Shown here: in pieces, positions 54,857-63,350 of the stretch
Numbering within the stretch: the first letter of the stretch is position 1
Layout of the letters: the number at the start of each line of letters is the position of its first letter
Origin: Aquincola tertiaricarbonis
GTDB taxonomy: Bacteria > Pseudomonadota > Gammaproteobacteria > Burkholderiales > Burkholderiaceae_C
NCBI RefSeq assembly: GCF_000969605.1
Contig: NZ_JZUE01000008.1
Location: 62,001-126,000, forward strand
Direction: 5' to 3'
Length of the DNA: 64,000 nt
Position numbers and translations under genes: made by a program
Notes under the pieces: model-generated
The model's database searches: none
What the model was told of the DNA's origin: nothing
The model's input: only the letters and a program-made list of their open reading frames with translations

Positions 54857-56317
54857 ATGCAGGCGGTGCTGCTGGCCGGTCCGGCCGACGTGGACGGCTT
54901 CCGCCGGGAGGCGCGGCGGCTGCTGCAGGCCCAGGTGCCGCCGGCGGCGGTACGCTGGCAGGTGGCCGGCGCCGCCCCCACGGCTGAAACCGCCGGCCTG
55001 TGGGCCGACGAGCCTGAGTCCGCTGCCACTTCGTCCCTGGATGCCGCCCCGGCCGGCGCGTCCGCCGTTCGGGTGCCTGCGGCCTTCGTGGAGTTGTGCG
55101 GCCAGGTGCTGCTGCACTCCGATCCGGGCCGCTTTGCACTCATGTACCGGCTGCTGTGGCGCCTGGTGCACGAGCCCGCGCTGCGCCATGACCCGCTGGA
55201 TCCGGACCGCCTGCAGGCTGCCGAGCTGGCGGCCGCCGTGCGGCGCGACATCCACAAGATGCGCGCCTTCGTGCGCTTCCGCCCGGTGGGCGACGACCGC
55301 CACGTGGCGTGGTTCGAGCCCGACCACCACATCGTGGAGGCCAACGCGCCGTTCTTCATGCGCCGCTTCGCCCAGATGCGCTGGGCGATCCTCACGCCGC
55401 GCCGTTGCGTCGAGTGGGACGGCAACGCGCTGCACTTCCAGCCCGGCGCCGACCGCAGCAGCGCGCCGCAGGCCGACGCTGGCGAGCGGCTGTGGCTCAC
55501 CTACTACGAGCACATCTTCAATCCCGCGCGCCTGAAGATCGCCATGATGGAGCGCGAGATGCCGCGCCGCTACTGGCCCAACCTGCCGGAAGCCGCATTG
55601 ATTGCGCCGCTGGCCGCGGCCGCCGCCGCACGCACCGGGCAGATGATCGAGGCACCGGCCACACCGCCCCGCAGCATGCGCGCCATCCAGCTGCACCGCG
55701 AGGCGCCCGCACCGGCCGGGCGACCCCCCGCCACGCTGGACGAGTTGCGGGCGGCCACCAACGCCTGCAACGCCTGCCCCATCGGCGCGCTGGCCACCCA
55801 GGCGGTGTGCGGAGAGGGGCCGGCGGGCGCCAGCCACATGCTGGTGGGCGAGCAGCCGGGCGACCAGGAAGACCTGGCCGGCCGCCCCTTCGTCGGCCCG
55901 GCCGGCCAGCTGCTGGACCGCGCGCTGGCCGAACTGGGCTGGCTACGCGGCGAGGTGTACCTCGCCAATGCCGTCAAGCACTTCAAGTACGAGTTGCGGG
56001 GCAAGCGCCGCCTGCACAAGACCGCAGGCCAGCGCGAGGCGCAGGCCTGCGCCCAGTGGCTCACGCATGAGATCGAGCTGGTGCAGCCGCGGGTGCTGGT
56101 GGCCCTGGGCGCCACCGCCGCGCGCACGCTGCTGGGCCGCCAGGTGGCGGTCACGCGGGAGCGCGGGCGCTGGCTGCATGAGCGTGCCGACGGACGTCCG
56201 GTCTTCGTCACCTGGCATCCCTCGGCGCTGCTGCGGCTGCCTGATGGCGAGCGCCAGGCCGCCTATGGCGCCTGGCTGGACGACCTGGCCGCCTGCAGAA
56301 GTGCTGAAACTGTGTAA
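54857..56317 (+). CDS. DUF4130-UdgX fusion, uracil-DNA-binding protein
   Basis: A 486-residue two-domain protein. The N-terminal half (about 75-235) is DUF4130-like, seen with the radical SAM partner in many bacteria (PGRFALMYRLLWRL; FMRRFAQMRWAILTP). The C-terminal half (about 285-486) is a family 4-like uracil-DNA glycosylase: N-terminal Cys pair for a 4Fe-4S cluster (CNACPI), GEQPGDQEDLAGRPFVGPAG (about 331-350), and WHPSALLR. The loop GKRRLHKT with His387 identifies it as UdgX, where the His is known to make a covalent bond to the abasic sugar after uracil removal. It starts 5 bp after the radical SAM gene. Confidence 0.9.
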   Translation: MQAVLLAGPADVDGFRREARRLLQAQVPPAAVRWQVAGAAPTAETAGLWADEPESAATSSLDAAPAGASAVRVPAAFVELCGQVLLHSDPGRFALMYRLLWRLVHEPALRHDPLDPDRLQAAELAAAVRRDIHKMRAFVRFRPVGDDRHVAWFEPDHHIVEANAPFFMRRFAQMRWAILTPRRCVEWDGNALHFQPGADRSSAPQADAGERLWLTYYEHIFNPARLKIAMMEREMPRRYWPNLPEAALIAPLAAAAAARTGQMIEAPATPPRSMRAIQLHREAPAPAGRPPATLDELRAATNACNACPIGALATQAVCGEGPAGASHMLVGEQPGDQEDLAGRPFVGPAGQLLDRALAELGWLRGEVYLANAVKHFKYELRGKRRLHKTAGQREAQACAQWLTHEIELVQPRVLVALGATAARTLLGRQVAVTRERGRWLHERADGRPVFVTWHPSALLRLPDGERQAAYGAWLDDLAACRSAETV

Positions 56318-56593
56318 AAGGTGGCGTGCGAGCCACCCCCATTCGAGTGGTTCCGCCCCTTGAAGGGGATGGCCGCGACACCCCTTTGCGCATTAGTGCG
56401 CAGAGGGAAAATGCACGCTTCCTACCCCCCCAGGCCGTCAGTATTTCGGTCAAGCCCTTGTAGTAAATTGTGTGAGGCCTAGGATGCCTGCACTCAGCGG
56501 GTCCTCCGGGGCCGCACCGGGCGCCTTCGCCCGCTGCACGCCCGGCCTGCATGGCCCGGCGCCCACACAAGACAGCACACAAGGGGCTCTGCG
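56318..56593. other. Upstream region of the exopolysaccharide operon
   Basis: A 276-bp gene-free gap. A GGTGGC-GTGCGA-GCCACC hairpin (56320-56337) may end the repair operon. Two more inverted repeats follow: CCCCTT-G-AAGGGG (56356-56368) and TGCGCA-TTAG-TGCGCA (56387-56402). They may be operators for the exopolysaccharide genes. I see no good sigma-54 site here. A weak TAAATT at 56464-56469 could be a -10 box. The rest shows nothing specific. Confidence 0.45.
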
Positions 56594-57226
56594 TTGCGAA
56601 CTTCTTCCATCTTCCAAGGGCGCGCCTTCTGGATCTCGTCCTTCTTGGCCGTGGCCGCCGCACTGCTGGGCGGCTGCGCCTCCACCGCGCATCCACCGGC
56701 CCCGCTCGAGGCGCAGACGCAGGACTACTCGTATGTCATCGGCGCCGGCGATTCGCTGAACATCATCGTCTCGCGCAATCCGGAGCTGTCCATGCAGGTG
56801 CCGGTGCGGCCGGACGGCAAGATCAGCGCGCCGCTGGTGGACGAGCTGCCCGCGCAGGGCAAGACCTCGGTGCAGCTGGCCCGCGAGATTGAAAAGCAGC
56901 TCGAGAAGTACATCCGCGACCCGGTCGTCACCGTGGTGGTCACCGGTTTCGTCGGCCCGTACAGCGAGCAGGTGCGCGTGGTGGGTGAAGCCACCCGGCC
57001 GCAGTTCCTGGCCTACAAGCAGAAGATGACGCTGCTGGACGTGATGATCGCCGTCGGCGGCCTGACGGATTTCGCCGCCGGCAACCGCGCCACCATCCTG
57101 CGCAGCGCCGAGGGCAACAAGCAGTACACGGTGCGCCTGAAGGACCTCATCAAGGACGGCGACATCTCCGCCAACGTCGAGATGCGTCCGGGCGACATCC
57201 TCATCATTCCGCAGAGCTTCTTCTGA
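56594..57226 (+). CDS. XrtA/PEP-CTERM system exopolysaccharide export protein (Wza/EpsA-like)
   Basis: An outer-membrane polysaccharide export lipoprotein of 210 residues. It starts at TTG (56594) with an AAGGGG site. The signal peptide ends in the lipobox LLGGC (Cys at about 28). The polysaccharide biosynthesis/export domain (about 44-120) reads YVIGAGDSLNIIVSRNPELSMQVPVRPDGKISAPLVDEL. One SLBB domain follows (about 125-180), and it ends DILIIPQSFF. It is the first gene of the operon. It likely forms the exit channel with the chain-length protein downstream. Confidence 0.93.
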   Translation: MRTSSIFQGRAFWISSFLAVAAALLGGCASTAHPPAPLEAQTQDYSYVIGAGDSLNIIVSRNPELSMQVPVRPDGKISAPLVDELPAQGKTSVQLAREIEKQLEKYIRDPVVTVVVTGFVGPYSEQVRVVGEATRPQFLAYKQKMTLLDVMIAVGGLTDFAAGNRATILRSAEGNKQYTVRLKDLIKDGDISANVEMRPGDILIIPQSFF

Positions 57227-57262
57227 CGCACGCCTTGAAGCTCTGGCGAGCAGGAAACAGCG

Positions 57263-58837
57263 ATGTATGAACTGATTGAGCAGATCACCAACATCGCCCG
57301 CGGTATGTACAAGTACCGCTGGCAGGGTGTGCTGGTGGCGTGGATCGTGGCGATCGCCGGCGTCATCGCCGTGCTGCGCATCCCCGATCAGTACGAGGCC
57401 AGCGCGCGCATCTTCGTGGACACCCAGTCCATCCTGAAGCCGCTGATGTCCGGCCTGGCGGTGCAGCCCGACGTGAACCAGCAGGTGACGATGCTCAGCC
57501 GCACGCTGATCAGCCGGCCCAACATCGAGAAGCTGGTGCGCATGGCCGACCTCGACCTGGAGAACGGCAGCCGCACCGAGCAGGACGCGATGGTCGACCA
57601 CCTGATGAAGACGCTGCAGATCAAGAGCGCCGATCGCGACAACCTGTACCTGCTGTCCTTCCGCGATTCCGACCCCGAGAAGGCCAAGCGCGCCATCCAG
57701 TCGCTGGTGTCCATCTTCGTGGAGTCGAGCCTGGGCGCCAGCCGCAAGGACACCGACAGCGCCAAGGTGTTCATCAACGAGCAGATCAAGAGCTACCAGC
57801 AGAAGCTGGAGGAGGCCGAGGCGCGGCTGAAGGACTTCCGCCTGCGCAACATCGACATCCAGTTCGCCGACGGCAAGGATTCCGCCAGCCGCCTGGGTGA
57901 ACTGATGGCGCAGCTGGAATCGGCCAAGCTGCAGCTGCGCGAGGCCGAGAACTCACGCGATGCGGCCCGCGCCGCGCTGGCCAGCGAAAGCTCGACGGGC
58001 ATGAACGCCACCTCCCAGAGCCTGCTGGAGGAATCGACCGTCGGCGTGGCCACGCCCGAGATCGACGCCCGCCTGGAAGCGCAGAAGCGCCACCTGGACG
58101 CGCTGCTGCAGCGCTTCACCGAGCAGCATCCGGAAGTGATCAGCACCCGCCGGCTGGTCAAGGAACTGGAGAGCCAGAAGGCCGCAGAGGCGGCGCGCCT
58201 GCGCAAGCGCTCGCTGGCGATGCCGGCCATCGGCAACGGCAACACGACCAGCCTGGCCACCCAGGAAATGAGCCGCGTGCTGGCCAATGCCGAGGTGCAG
58301 ATCGCCGGCCTGCGGGCCCGCGTGGCGGAGTACGAAGCCCGCTACAACGACGCGCACTCCAAGATCCGCCTGGCGCCCAAGATCGAGGCCGAGGCTGCGC
58401 AGCTCAACCGGGACTACGCCATCCACAGGAAGAACTACGAAGACCTGGTGTCGCGCCGCGAGGCCGCCACCATGTCCGGCGACCTGGACACCGCCTCCGG
58501 CATGGCCGATTTCCGGCTGATCGAGCCGCCGCGGGTCTCGCCCAAGCCGGTGTCGCCCAACCGCCTGCTGCTGCTGCCGCTCGCGCTGCTGGTGGCCATT
58601 GGCGCGGGCCTGTTCATCGCCTTCGGAGCCAGCCAGCTGCGGCCGGTGTTCCATCGGGCGTCCGAACTGCGCAACCGTCTCGACCTGCCCCTGCTCGGCG
58701 TCGTCTCGCTCATCCAGAGCGACACCGACCGCCGCCGTGAGCGTGCGGACCTGTTGCGCTTCTCCGCCGCCAGCGCCAGCCTGGTGGCCTTCTTCCTGGT
58801 GGGCATGGTGGTCATGTCGATGATGGCGAGCCGATGA
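57263..58837 (+). CDS. XrtA system polysaccharide chain length determinant protein
   Basis: A Wzz/GumC-like co-polymerase of 524 residues. Transmembrane helix 1 (about 23-41) precedes the Wzz domain (about 50-150). A long periplasmic coiled coil follows (about 170-400; KSYQQKLEEAEARLKDFRLRN), and the GNVR-like region FRLIEPPRVSPKPVSPNRLLLLPLALL leads to helix 2. A third hydrophobic helix at the very C-terminus (about 500-520) is a normal feature of this XrtA subgroup. It overlaps the kinase start by 4 bp (ATGA). Confidence 0.93.
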   Translation: MYELIEQITNIARGMYKYRWQGVLVAWIVAIAGVIAVLRIPDQYEASARIFVDTQSILKPLMSGLAVQPDVNQQVTMLSRTLISRPNIEKLVRMADLDLENGSRTEQDAMVDHLMKTLQIKSADRDNLYLLSFRDSDPEKAKRAIQSLVSIFVESSLGASRKDTDSAKVFINEQIKSYQQKLEEAEARLKDFRLRNIDIQFADGKDSASRLGELMAQLESAKLQLREAENSRDAARAALASESSTGMNATSQSLLEESTVGVATPEIDARLEAQKRHLDALLQRFTEQHPEVISTRRLVKELESQKAAEAARLRKRSLAMPAIGNGNTTSLATQEMSRVLANAEVQIAGLRARVAEYEARYNDAHSKIRLAPKIEAEAAQLNRDYAIHRKNYEDLVSRREAATMSGDLDTASGMADFRLIEPPRVSPKPVSPNRLLLLPLALLVAIGAGLFIAFGASQLRPVFHRASELRNRLDLPLLGVVSLIQSDTDRRRERADLLRFSAASASLVAFFLVGMVVMSMMASR

Positions 58838-59829
58838 GCATGAATGGCAGTTTGATCGAACAGGCCGCCCAGCGGCTCGCCCAGCTGCGCCAGGCCGGCG
58901 TGGAGATACCGCAGCTGGACCGGGCCCCCGCCGCCGTGGGCGCCATGACGCCCGCACAGCCGACCGTGCCTGCCGTGCCGGTGGCCGACGCCGAGCCGGC
59001 CGCCCCGCGCCCGGCCTCGCGCAAGATCGACCTCGACCTGGAGGCGCTGGCCGCGCAGGGCATCGTCACGCCCAACGCGCCGCGCTCCACCGTGTCGGAC
59101 CAATACCGGGTGATCAAGCGCCCGCTGATCCGCAATGCGGTCGGCAAGGGCGTGTCCACCATCACGCACGGCAACCTCATCATGGTCACCAGTGCGCTGG
59201 CCGGCGAGGGCAAGAGCTTCACCTCCATCAACCTGGCGATGAGCATCGCCAACGAGCTGGACCACACGGTGATGCTGGTGGACGCCGACGTGGCGCGGCC
59301 TTCGCTGCCGCGCATGCTGGGCATTCCCCAAGGCCCCGGCCTGCTGGACCTGCTCAAGCAGACGGCCGAGATGCAGGACGTGCTGCTGCGCACCAACGTC
59401 GAGAAGCTCACCATCCTGCCCAGCGGCTCGCCGCACCCGCGGGCCACTGAACTGCTGGCCAGTGACGCGATGCGGCAGCTGCTGGACGACATCGCCACGC
59501 GCTACCCCGACCGCATCATCATCTTCGACTCGCCGCCGCTGCTGCTCACGACGGAATCGCGCGTGCTGGCCACCAACATGGGCCAGGTCGTGGTGGTGGT
59601 GCATGCCGACAAGACGCTGCAGACCGACGTGGAGCATGCGCTGTCCACCATCGACAACTGCCCGGTGCGCATGCTGCTGCTGAACCAGGCCCGCACGGCC
59701 ACCACCGACGGCTACTCGTCGGGTTATGGCTACGGATATGGCTACGGCTATGGCTACGGCCATGGTTACGGGCCGGGCGAAGACAAGGCGGCCGAAGCCG
59801 CTGCCGAGCCCTCCAGGACCGCGGCGTGA
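58834..59829 (+). CDS. XrtA-associated tyrosine autokinase
   Basis: A BY-kinase of 331 residues in the cytoplasm. An Ala/Pro-rich linker (30-62) precedes the kinase. Walker A is TSALAGEGKSFTS (Lys127), Walker A' is VMLVDADVARPS and Walker B IIFDSPPLLL. The C-terminal tyrosine cluster (about 292-312) has eight Tyr in alternating Gly-Tyr, encoded by a short DNA repeat (59706-59771). This tail is the likely autophosphorylation site that controls the chain-length complex. The ATG at 58834 overlaps the upstream stop; a second ATG at 58840 is possible. Confidence 0.93.
   Translation: MSMNGSLIEQAAQRLAQLRQAGVEIPQLDRAPAAVGAMTPAQPTVPAVPVADAEPAAPRPASRKIDLDLEALAAQGIVTPNAPRSTVSDQYRVIKRPLIRNAVGKGVSTITHGNLIMVTSALAGEGKSFTSINLAMSIANELDHTVMLVDADVARPSLPRMLGIPQGPGLLDLLKQTAEMQDVLLRTNVEKLTILPSGSPHPRATELLASDAMRQLLDDIATRYPDRIIIFDSPPLLLTTESRVLATNMGQVVVVVHADKTLQTDVEHALSTIDNCPVRMLLLNQARTATTDGYSSGYGYGYGYGYGYGHGYGPGEDKAAEAAAEPSRTAA
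59706..59771 (+). repeat. Short tandem repeat coding for a Gly-Tyr tail
   Basis: About seven imperfect copies of a GGCTAY-type hexamer inside the kinase gene, encoding alternating Gly-Tyr. Synonymous differences (TAC/TAT, GGC/GGA) break the repeat, so slippage would be limited. Loss or gain of one unit keeps the frame and would change the number of tyrosines. Confidence 0.8.
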
Positions 59830-61373
59830 CGGTGGGCTTGCCATTGCGGCCTGCGCTGGGAGTCGTTGCGCTCGCTATCACCACGCTGGCTTGCGGCCCT
59901 GCCGCCCGGGCGCAGGAAGCCGCCCAGCAGGGCGAGGGCGGCCGGGCCTGGCGCTTCACGCCTTCGCTCAGCGTGCAGCAGACCTTCACCGACAACTACC
60001 GCATCCAGCCCGACCGCGAGAGCGATGCGGTGACGCAGGCCACCGTGGGCATGCGGCTGGTGGGCGCCGGCACGCGGCTGCGGGGCGACCTGGACCTGTC
60101 GCTCACCGGGCTGGCGTATGCGCGCCACTCGGAAGAAAACAACATCCAGCGCTACCTGCGCGGCAACGGCTCGGTGGAACTGCTCGAGGACCGGGCCTTC
60201 GTCGAGGTGAACGGTTCCGTCACGCAGCAGCAGATCTCGGCCTTCGGCCCCGCCACCGACAACCCGGCGCTGGCCAACGACAACCGCACGCAGGTCACCA
60301 ACCTCACCATCTCCCCGTTCATCCGCGGGCCGCTGGGCGGTTCGGTGCAGTACGAGGCGCGCTACACCTACGGCCTGACGCGCAGCAGCCAGTTCGGCGC
60401 CGCCGACTCCAGCACCTCGGGCCTGCTGCTGTCGCTGCAGGGTGGGGACCGGCAGCGCACGCTGTCGTGGTCGTTGGCGGCCAACAGCCAGGTGTCCGAC
60501 TTCTCCGAAGGCGAGGAGTCGGAGTCCGACTCGCTGCGCGGCACGCTCAGCTATCCGGTGCTGCCGTCGGTGGTGCTCACCGGCATCGGCGGCGTGGAGC
60601 GCTCCGACCTGCAGAGCGCCACGAAGGAGCGGCACAGCATCTCGGGCCTGCAGCTGGAATGGGTGCCGAGCGAGCGCACCAACCTGTCGGCGCGTTTCGA
60701 GCGTCGCTACTTCGGCGACTCGCATGCGGTGAACTTCTCGTTCCGCACGCCGCGCACGGTGTGGACCTTCAGCGATACGCGGGACATCAATCTGCTGGGG
60801 GGCGGCACGGGCAACACGGGCCTGGGCTCGGTGTACGACGTGCTGTTCCTGCAGTTCGCGTCGGTGGAGCCCGACCTGCAGCGGCGCGACCTGCTTGTGC
60901 GCAGCCTCATCACGCAACTCAACCTGAATCCGAACGCCACGGTGATCCCCGGCTTCCTCAGCGCCTCGCCCACCCTGCAGCGGCGGCAGTCGCTCTCACT
61001 GGCGTTGGTGGGAAAGCGCTCGAACCTGCTGCTGCAGGCTTCGCAAAGCAACACGCAGCGGGTAAACAACGTCGCCAGCGGCATCAGCGATGACCTCTCG
61101 CGTGCCGACAACGTGCGCCAGCGCGGCTTCGACGTCACCTTCAGCCACAAGCTGACACCCATCGCTTCGGTCAGCACCTCGGTGAGCTGGCAGCGCTCGC
61201 GCGGCGATATCAATGCGCAGAGCAGCGCGCTGAAGACCGTGTCCACCGGCTACAACACGCAGATTGGCTACCGCACCTCGCTCAACGTCGGTGCGCGCTA
61301 CACCCAGTCCACCGGCTCCGTGCAGCCCTATACCGAGCGCGCCGTCTACGGCAGCGTCGGATTCAGTTTCTGA
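59826..61373 (+). CDS. TIGR03016-like PEP-CTERM system outer-membrane beta-barrel protein
   Basis: A 515-residue outer-membrane protein starting at GTG 59826, overlapping the kinase stop. The signal peptide ends GPAARAQ (about 30). The rest is a beta-barrel pattern of alternating hydrophobic strands with many Arg, Thr and Tyr (SVQQTFTDNYRIQPD; YEARYTYGLTRS). It ends with a C-terminal strand YGSVGFSF bearing the final Phe. It is found only in XrtA exopolysaccharide loci, where it may be an additional secretion pore or anchor. Its exact function is not known. Confidence 0.9.
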   Translation: MTVGLPLRPALGVVALAITTLACGPAARAQEAAQQGEGGRAWRFTPSLSVQQTFTDNYRIQPDRESDAVTQATVGMRLVGAGTRLRGDLDLSLTGLAYARHSEENNIQRYLRGNGSVELLEDRAFVEVNGSVTQQQISAFGPATDNPALANDNRTQVTNLTISPFIRGPLGGSVQYEARYTYGLTRSSQFGAADSSTSGLLLSLQGGDRQRTLSWSLAANSQVSDFSEGEESESDSLRGTLSYPVLPSVVLTGIGGVERSDLQSATKERHSISGLQLEWVPSERTNLSARFERRYFGDSHAVNFSFRTPRTVWTFSDTRDINLLGGGTGNTGLGSVYDVLFLQFASVEPDLQRRDLLVRSLITQLNLNPNATVIPGFLSASPTLQRRQSLSLALVGKRSNLLLQASQSNTQRVNNVASGISDDLSRADNVRQRGFDVTFSHKLTPIASVSTSVSWQRSRGDINAQSSALKTVSTGYNTQIGYRTSLNVGARYTQSTGSVQPYTERAVYGSVGFSF

Positions 61374-61375
61374 CC

Positions 61376-62476
61376 ATGTACGAAGCCTTCTATGGGCTGA
61401 GCAACAAGCCCTTCCAGCTCAACCCCGACCCGAGTTTCTACTTCGACAGCAAGCAGCATCGTCGCGCCAAGGCCTACCTCGAGTACGGCGTGATGCGCAA
61501 CGAGGGCTTCATCGTCATCACCGGCGAGGTGGGCGCGGGCAAGACCACCATCCTGCGCGGCCTGCTCGACAGCCTGAACCGCAGCGACGTGGTGGTAGGC
61601 CAGCTCGTGACCACGCAGCTGGACGCCGAGGACACGCTGCGCATGGTGGGCGCCGCCTTTGGCTTCCAGGTCAAGGGCGTCACCAAGTCGGAGCTGCTGA
61701 TCACGCTGGAGGCCTTCCTCATCGGCCAGGCCAGCCAGGGCAAGCGCTGCCTGCTGGTGGTGGACGAGGCGCAGAACCTGTCGCCGCGTGCGGTGGAAGA
61801 GCTGCGCATGCTGTCCAACTACCAGCTGGGCACGCAGGCGCTGCTGCAGAGCTTCCTGGTCGGCCAGCCCGAGTTCCGCGAGATCCTGCAGCGGCCCGAG
61901 ATGGAGCAGTTCCGCCAGCGCGTGGCGGCCACCTGTCACATCGGCCCGCTGGACCTGGAAGACACCCAGCACTACATCGAGCACCGGCTGAAGTGCGCCG
62001 GCGCCAGCGGCAAGCCCGAGTTCGAGGCGGACGCCTTCCAGGCCATCTTCAACGCCAGCCAGGGCATTCCGCGCCGCATCAATGCGGTGTGCGACCGGCT
62101 GCTGCTGCTGGGCTACCTGAACAACAAGACGCTGCTGACCGTGGCCGACGTGGACGAGGTGGTGAAGGAGTTCGCCCGCGAAGGCGGCTCTTCCGGCTCC
62201 ATGCCCACGCCGGTGGCCGCCGGTGGCCGCGGCCTGGAGCCGGTGGGCTCGATGGGCGACGTGGACATCGATCCTTCCAAGCTGGCGCTCAGCCCAGAGG
62301 TGGCCGATGGCATCTCGCGCCAGCTCGACAGCCTCGCCGCCCAGCAGCACGGCGACCGCTTGCAGCGTCTGGAACGCAGCCTGCTGCGGCTGGAGCGCAT
62401 CAACCTCGAGACGCTGTCGCTGATGCAGCGGCTGGTGGGCGCGCTCAAGCCCAGCGCCGACGGCAGCGAGCGCTGA
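61376..62476 (+). CDS. XrtA/PEP-CTERM system-associated ATPase (ExeA-like)
   Basis: An AAA-type ATPase of 366 residues. It starts with the ExeA/GspA-like FYGLSNKPFQLNPDPSFYF. Walker A is ITGEVGAGKTTIL (about 48-60), Walker B CLLVVDEAQNLS, and the sensor region GQPEFREIL and QGIPRRINAVCDRLL follow. The C-terminus (about 270-366) carries a Gly/Ser linker and a coiled coil (QRLERSLLRLERINLETL). It may power assembly of the secretion machinery. It lies 2 bp after the barrel gene. Confidence 0.92.
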   Translation: MYEAFYGLSNKPFQLNPDPSFYFDSKQHRRAKAYLEYGVMRNEGFIVITGEVGAGKTTILRGLLDSLNRSDVVVGQLVTTQLDAEDTLRMVGAAFGFQVKGVTKSELLITLEAFLIGQASQGKRCLLVVDEAQNLSPRAVEELRMLSNYQLGTQALLQSFLVGQPEFREILQRPEMEQFRQRVAATCHIGPLDLEDTQHYIEHRLKCAGASGKPEFEADAFQAIFNASQGIPRRINAVCDRLLLLGYLNNKTLLTVADVDEVVKEFAREGGSSGSMPTPVAAGGRGLEPVGSMGDVDIDPSKLALSPEVADGISRQLDSLAAQQHGDRLQRLERSLLRLERINLETLSLMQRLVGALKPSADGSER

Positions 62477-62496
62477 GCGCGCCCGGGGAGTACGCC

Positions 62497-63345
62497 ATGC
62501 CATCCAACGCCATTACCAATGCGCTGACCATCGACGTGGAGGACTACTTCCAGGTCTCCGCCTTCGCGCCCTACATCCGCCGCAGCGAGTGGGACGCGCG
62601 TGAATGCCGCGTGGAGGCCAACGTCGACCGCATCCTGGCGATGCTGGACCGGCGCGGCACCCGGGCCACCTTCTTCACGCTGGGCTGGGTGGCCGAGCGC
62701 TATCCCGCGCTGGTGCGGCGCATCGTCGCGCAGGGCCACGAGCTGGCCAGCCACGGCTATGGCCACGAGCGGGCCAGCGACCTGACGCCCGAGGCGTTCA
62801 GCCAGGACATCCGCAGTGCCAAGGCCATCCTGGAAGACCTGTCGGGCCAGCCGGTGCAGGGCTACCGCGCACCCAGCTTTTCCATCGGCGAGCGCAACCT
62901 CTGGGCCTTCGATTGCCTGGCCGAGGCCGGCTACCGCTACAGCTCCAGCGTGTACCCCATCCAGCACGACCACTACGGCATGCCGGACGCGCCGCGCTTC
63001 GCGCACGAGGTGCGGCCGGGGCTGCTGGAGATCCCGGTCACCACGCTGCGCATGATGAACCGCAACCTGCCTTCCAGCGGCGGCGGCTACTTCCGGCTGC
63101 TGCCCTATGCGCTGTCACGCTGGATGCTGAAGCAGGTCAACAGCGGCGACGGCGCCTCGGCCATCTTCTACTTCCATCCGTGGGAGATCGACGCCGGCCA
63201 GCCGCGGGTGGCGGGCATCGATGCGAAGACGCGCTTTCGCCACTACGTGAACATCGGCCGCATGGAACGCCGGCTCGAGCAGCTGCTCGCCGACTTCCGC
63301 TGGGGCCGCATGGACGAGATCTTCCTGGGCCGGCCGGCCCACTGA
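62497..63345 (+). CDS. XrtA system polysaccharide deacetylase (DUF3473)
   Basis: A NodB-type deacetylase of 282 residues that probably removes acetyl groups from the exopolysaccharide. The ATG at 62497 has a GGGGAG site. The catalytic motif TIDVEDYFQVSAF (about 10-22) holds the Asp pair and the metal-binding block is HELASHGYGHERASDL (about 84-99). FSIGERNLWAFDCLAEAGYRYSSS follows, and the DUF3473 extension (about 215-280; FYFHPWEIDAGQPR, FRHYVNIGRMERRL) is present. No signal peptide is seen, so it acts in the cytoplasm or on lipid-linked intermediates. Confidence 0.93.
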   Translation: MPSNAITNALTIDVEDYFQVSAFAPYIRRSEWDARECRVEANVDRILAMLDRRGTRATFFTLGWVAERYPALVRRIVAQGHELASHGYGHERASDLTPEAFSQDIRSAKAILEDLSGQPVQGYRAPSFSIGERNLWAFDCLAEAGYRYSSSVYPIQHDHYGMPDAPRFAHEVRPGLLEIPVTTLRMMNRNLPSSGGGYFRLLPYALSRWMLKQVNSGDGASAIFYFHPWEIDAGQPRVAGIDAKTRFRHYVNIGRMERRLEQLLADFRWGRMDEIFLGRPAH

Positions 63346-63350
63346 CCACC

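Noticed and set aside
9284-56317. Genomic island or prophage boundaries
   Set aside because: No tRNA, integrase, transposase, direct repeat or compositional break was seen. Codon use looks uniform throughout.
59700-59775. CRISPR or VNTR-type intergenic repeat
   Set aside because: The repeat is inside a kinase gene and encodes the known tyrosine tail. There are no spacers.
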